A DNA stretch of 6,932 nt from Porphyromonadaceae bacterium (GTDB lineage: Bacteria > Bacteroidota > Bacteroidia > Bacteroidales > UBA11471), in NCBI GenBank assembly GCA_021199145.1, contig JAJQIP010000042.1, positions 3,969-10,900 of the forward strand, in the 5' to 3' direction. Both the position numbers and the translations under genes were made by a program. This document shows positions 6,808 through 6,932 of the stretch, piece by piece (position 1 is the stretch's first letter; every line of letters begins with the position of its first letter). Below the pieces are notes generated by a model, which ran no database searches, was not told the DNA's origin, and was given only the letters and a program-made list of their open reading frames with translations.

Positions 6808-6899
6808 CTTTCCTACAACATATCCCCTCACTCAAAAAACCTTTTCTTCCACAGGACTCAGACAACCGAAATTGACCTTGTTCCCGCATTAAAAAGGAT

Positions 6900-6921
6900 A
6901 GCCATTACTGGGCTTTTTTTT
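6900..6921. terminator. Weak hairpin with T run near the right edge
   Basis: AGCC at 6900-6903 pairs with GGCT at 6911-6914 around a 7-base loop. Eight T follow directly on the plus strand (6914-6921), and on the minus strand a T5 run follows after a few bases (near 6892-6896). The four-pair stem is marginal. No plus-strand gene in the window would need it. It could mark the end of a minus-strand gene beyond the right edge, or be an early termination site that the antiterminator must overcome. Confidence 0.22.
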
Positions 6922-6932
6922 GAATACCGCAA

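Larger units (their letters stand above)
6638..6932 (-). promoter_or_regulatory. Leader region upstream of the antiterminator gene
   Basis: These 295 bases hold no gene that can be assigned with confidence. They are the likely 5' leader on which the antiterminator acts. I searched the minus strand for the Bacteroidetes promoter (TAnnTTTG at -7 with a TTTG-like -33 element) and found no convincing match. The closest -7-like strings (TATGTTGT near 6820, TATTTCAG near 6714) lack a partner at the right distance. The promoter may lie beyond the right edge or be too divergent to see. What can be seen are a hairpin at 6683-6713, a dyad at 6785-6797, a small possible ORF at 6676-6807 and a weak hairpin with a T run at 6900-6921. 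Confidence 0.5.

Noticed and set aside
6389..6892. Plus-strand open frame of 167 codons over the antiterminator start and the leader
   Set aside because: It is antisense to the clear NGN-domain gene for about half its length, the translation has no recognisable domain, and all other genes run on the minus strand.

Overview
The window is the promoter-proximal part of a capsular or exopolysaccharide locus from a member of the Bacteroidetes, most likely order Bacteroidales. The evidence is the first gene, a NusG-like antiterminator of the UpxY type. It is followed by the usual Bacteroidales start of a capsule operon: an outer-membrane export lipoprotein (Wza type), then a fused chain-length/tyrosine kinase protein (Wzc type). 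Ribosome-binding regions are A-rich rather than strong Shine-Dalgarno, which also fits. Species cannot be fixed from this sequence.

All genes lie on the minus strand, so the operon reads from right to left. 6638-6932 is a leader without a clear gene; it holds a perfect 10-bp inverted repeat, a small possible leader ORF and other short dyads. 5537-6637 is the long UpxY-like antiterminator. 4646-5491 is the export lipoprotein. 2146-4629 is the tyrosine kinase, with an extreme Tyr-Gly tail. 1366-2100 is a PHP-type tyrosine phosphatase. 288-1352 is a GT4 glycosyltransferase. 1-260 is the N-terminus of a Wzx-type flippase that runs off the left edge. Gaps between genes are 13 to 45 bases, so one transcript is likely.

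Working model: the antiterminator acts in cis on RNA polymerase in the leader, so that the long operon is read through. The glycosyltransferase adds a sugar to the lipid-linked repeat unit and the flippase moves it across the inner membrane. The kinase controls polymer length and export through tyrosine phosphorylation, the PHP phosphatase reverses this, and the Wza-like lipoprotein carries the polymer through the outer membrane. The polymerase, initiating transferase and sugar-nucleotide genes are not in the window and presumably lie beyond the left edge.

Three points deserve most attention. The antiterminator has about 150 extra C-terminal residues that resemble, by eye, the separate trans-inhibitor UpxZ. 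The kinase tail has 14 tyrosines alternating with glycine. The leader hairpin sits inside the last codons of a possible leader peptide.
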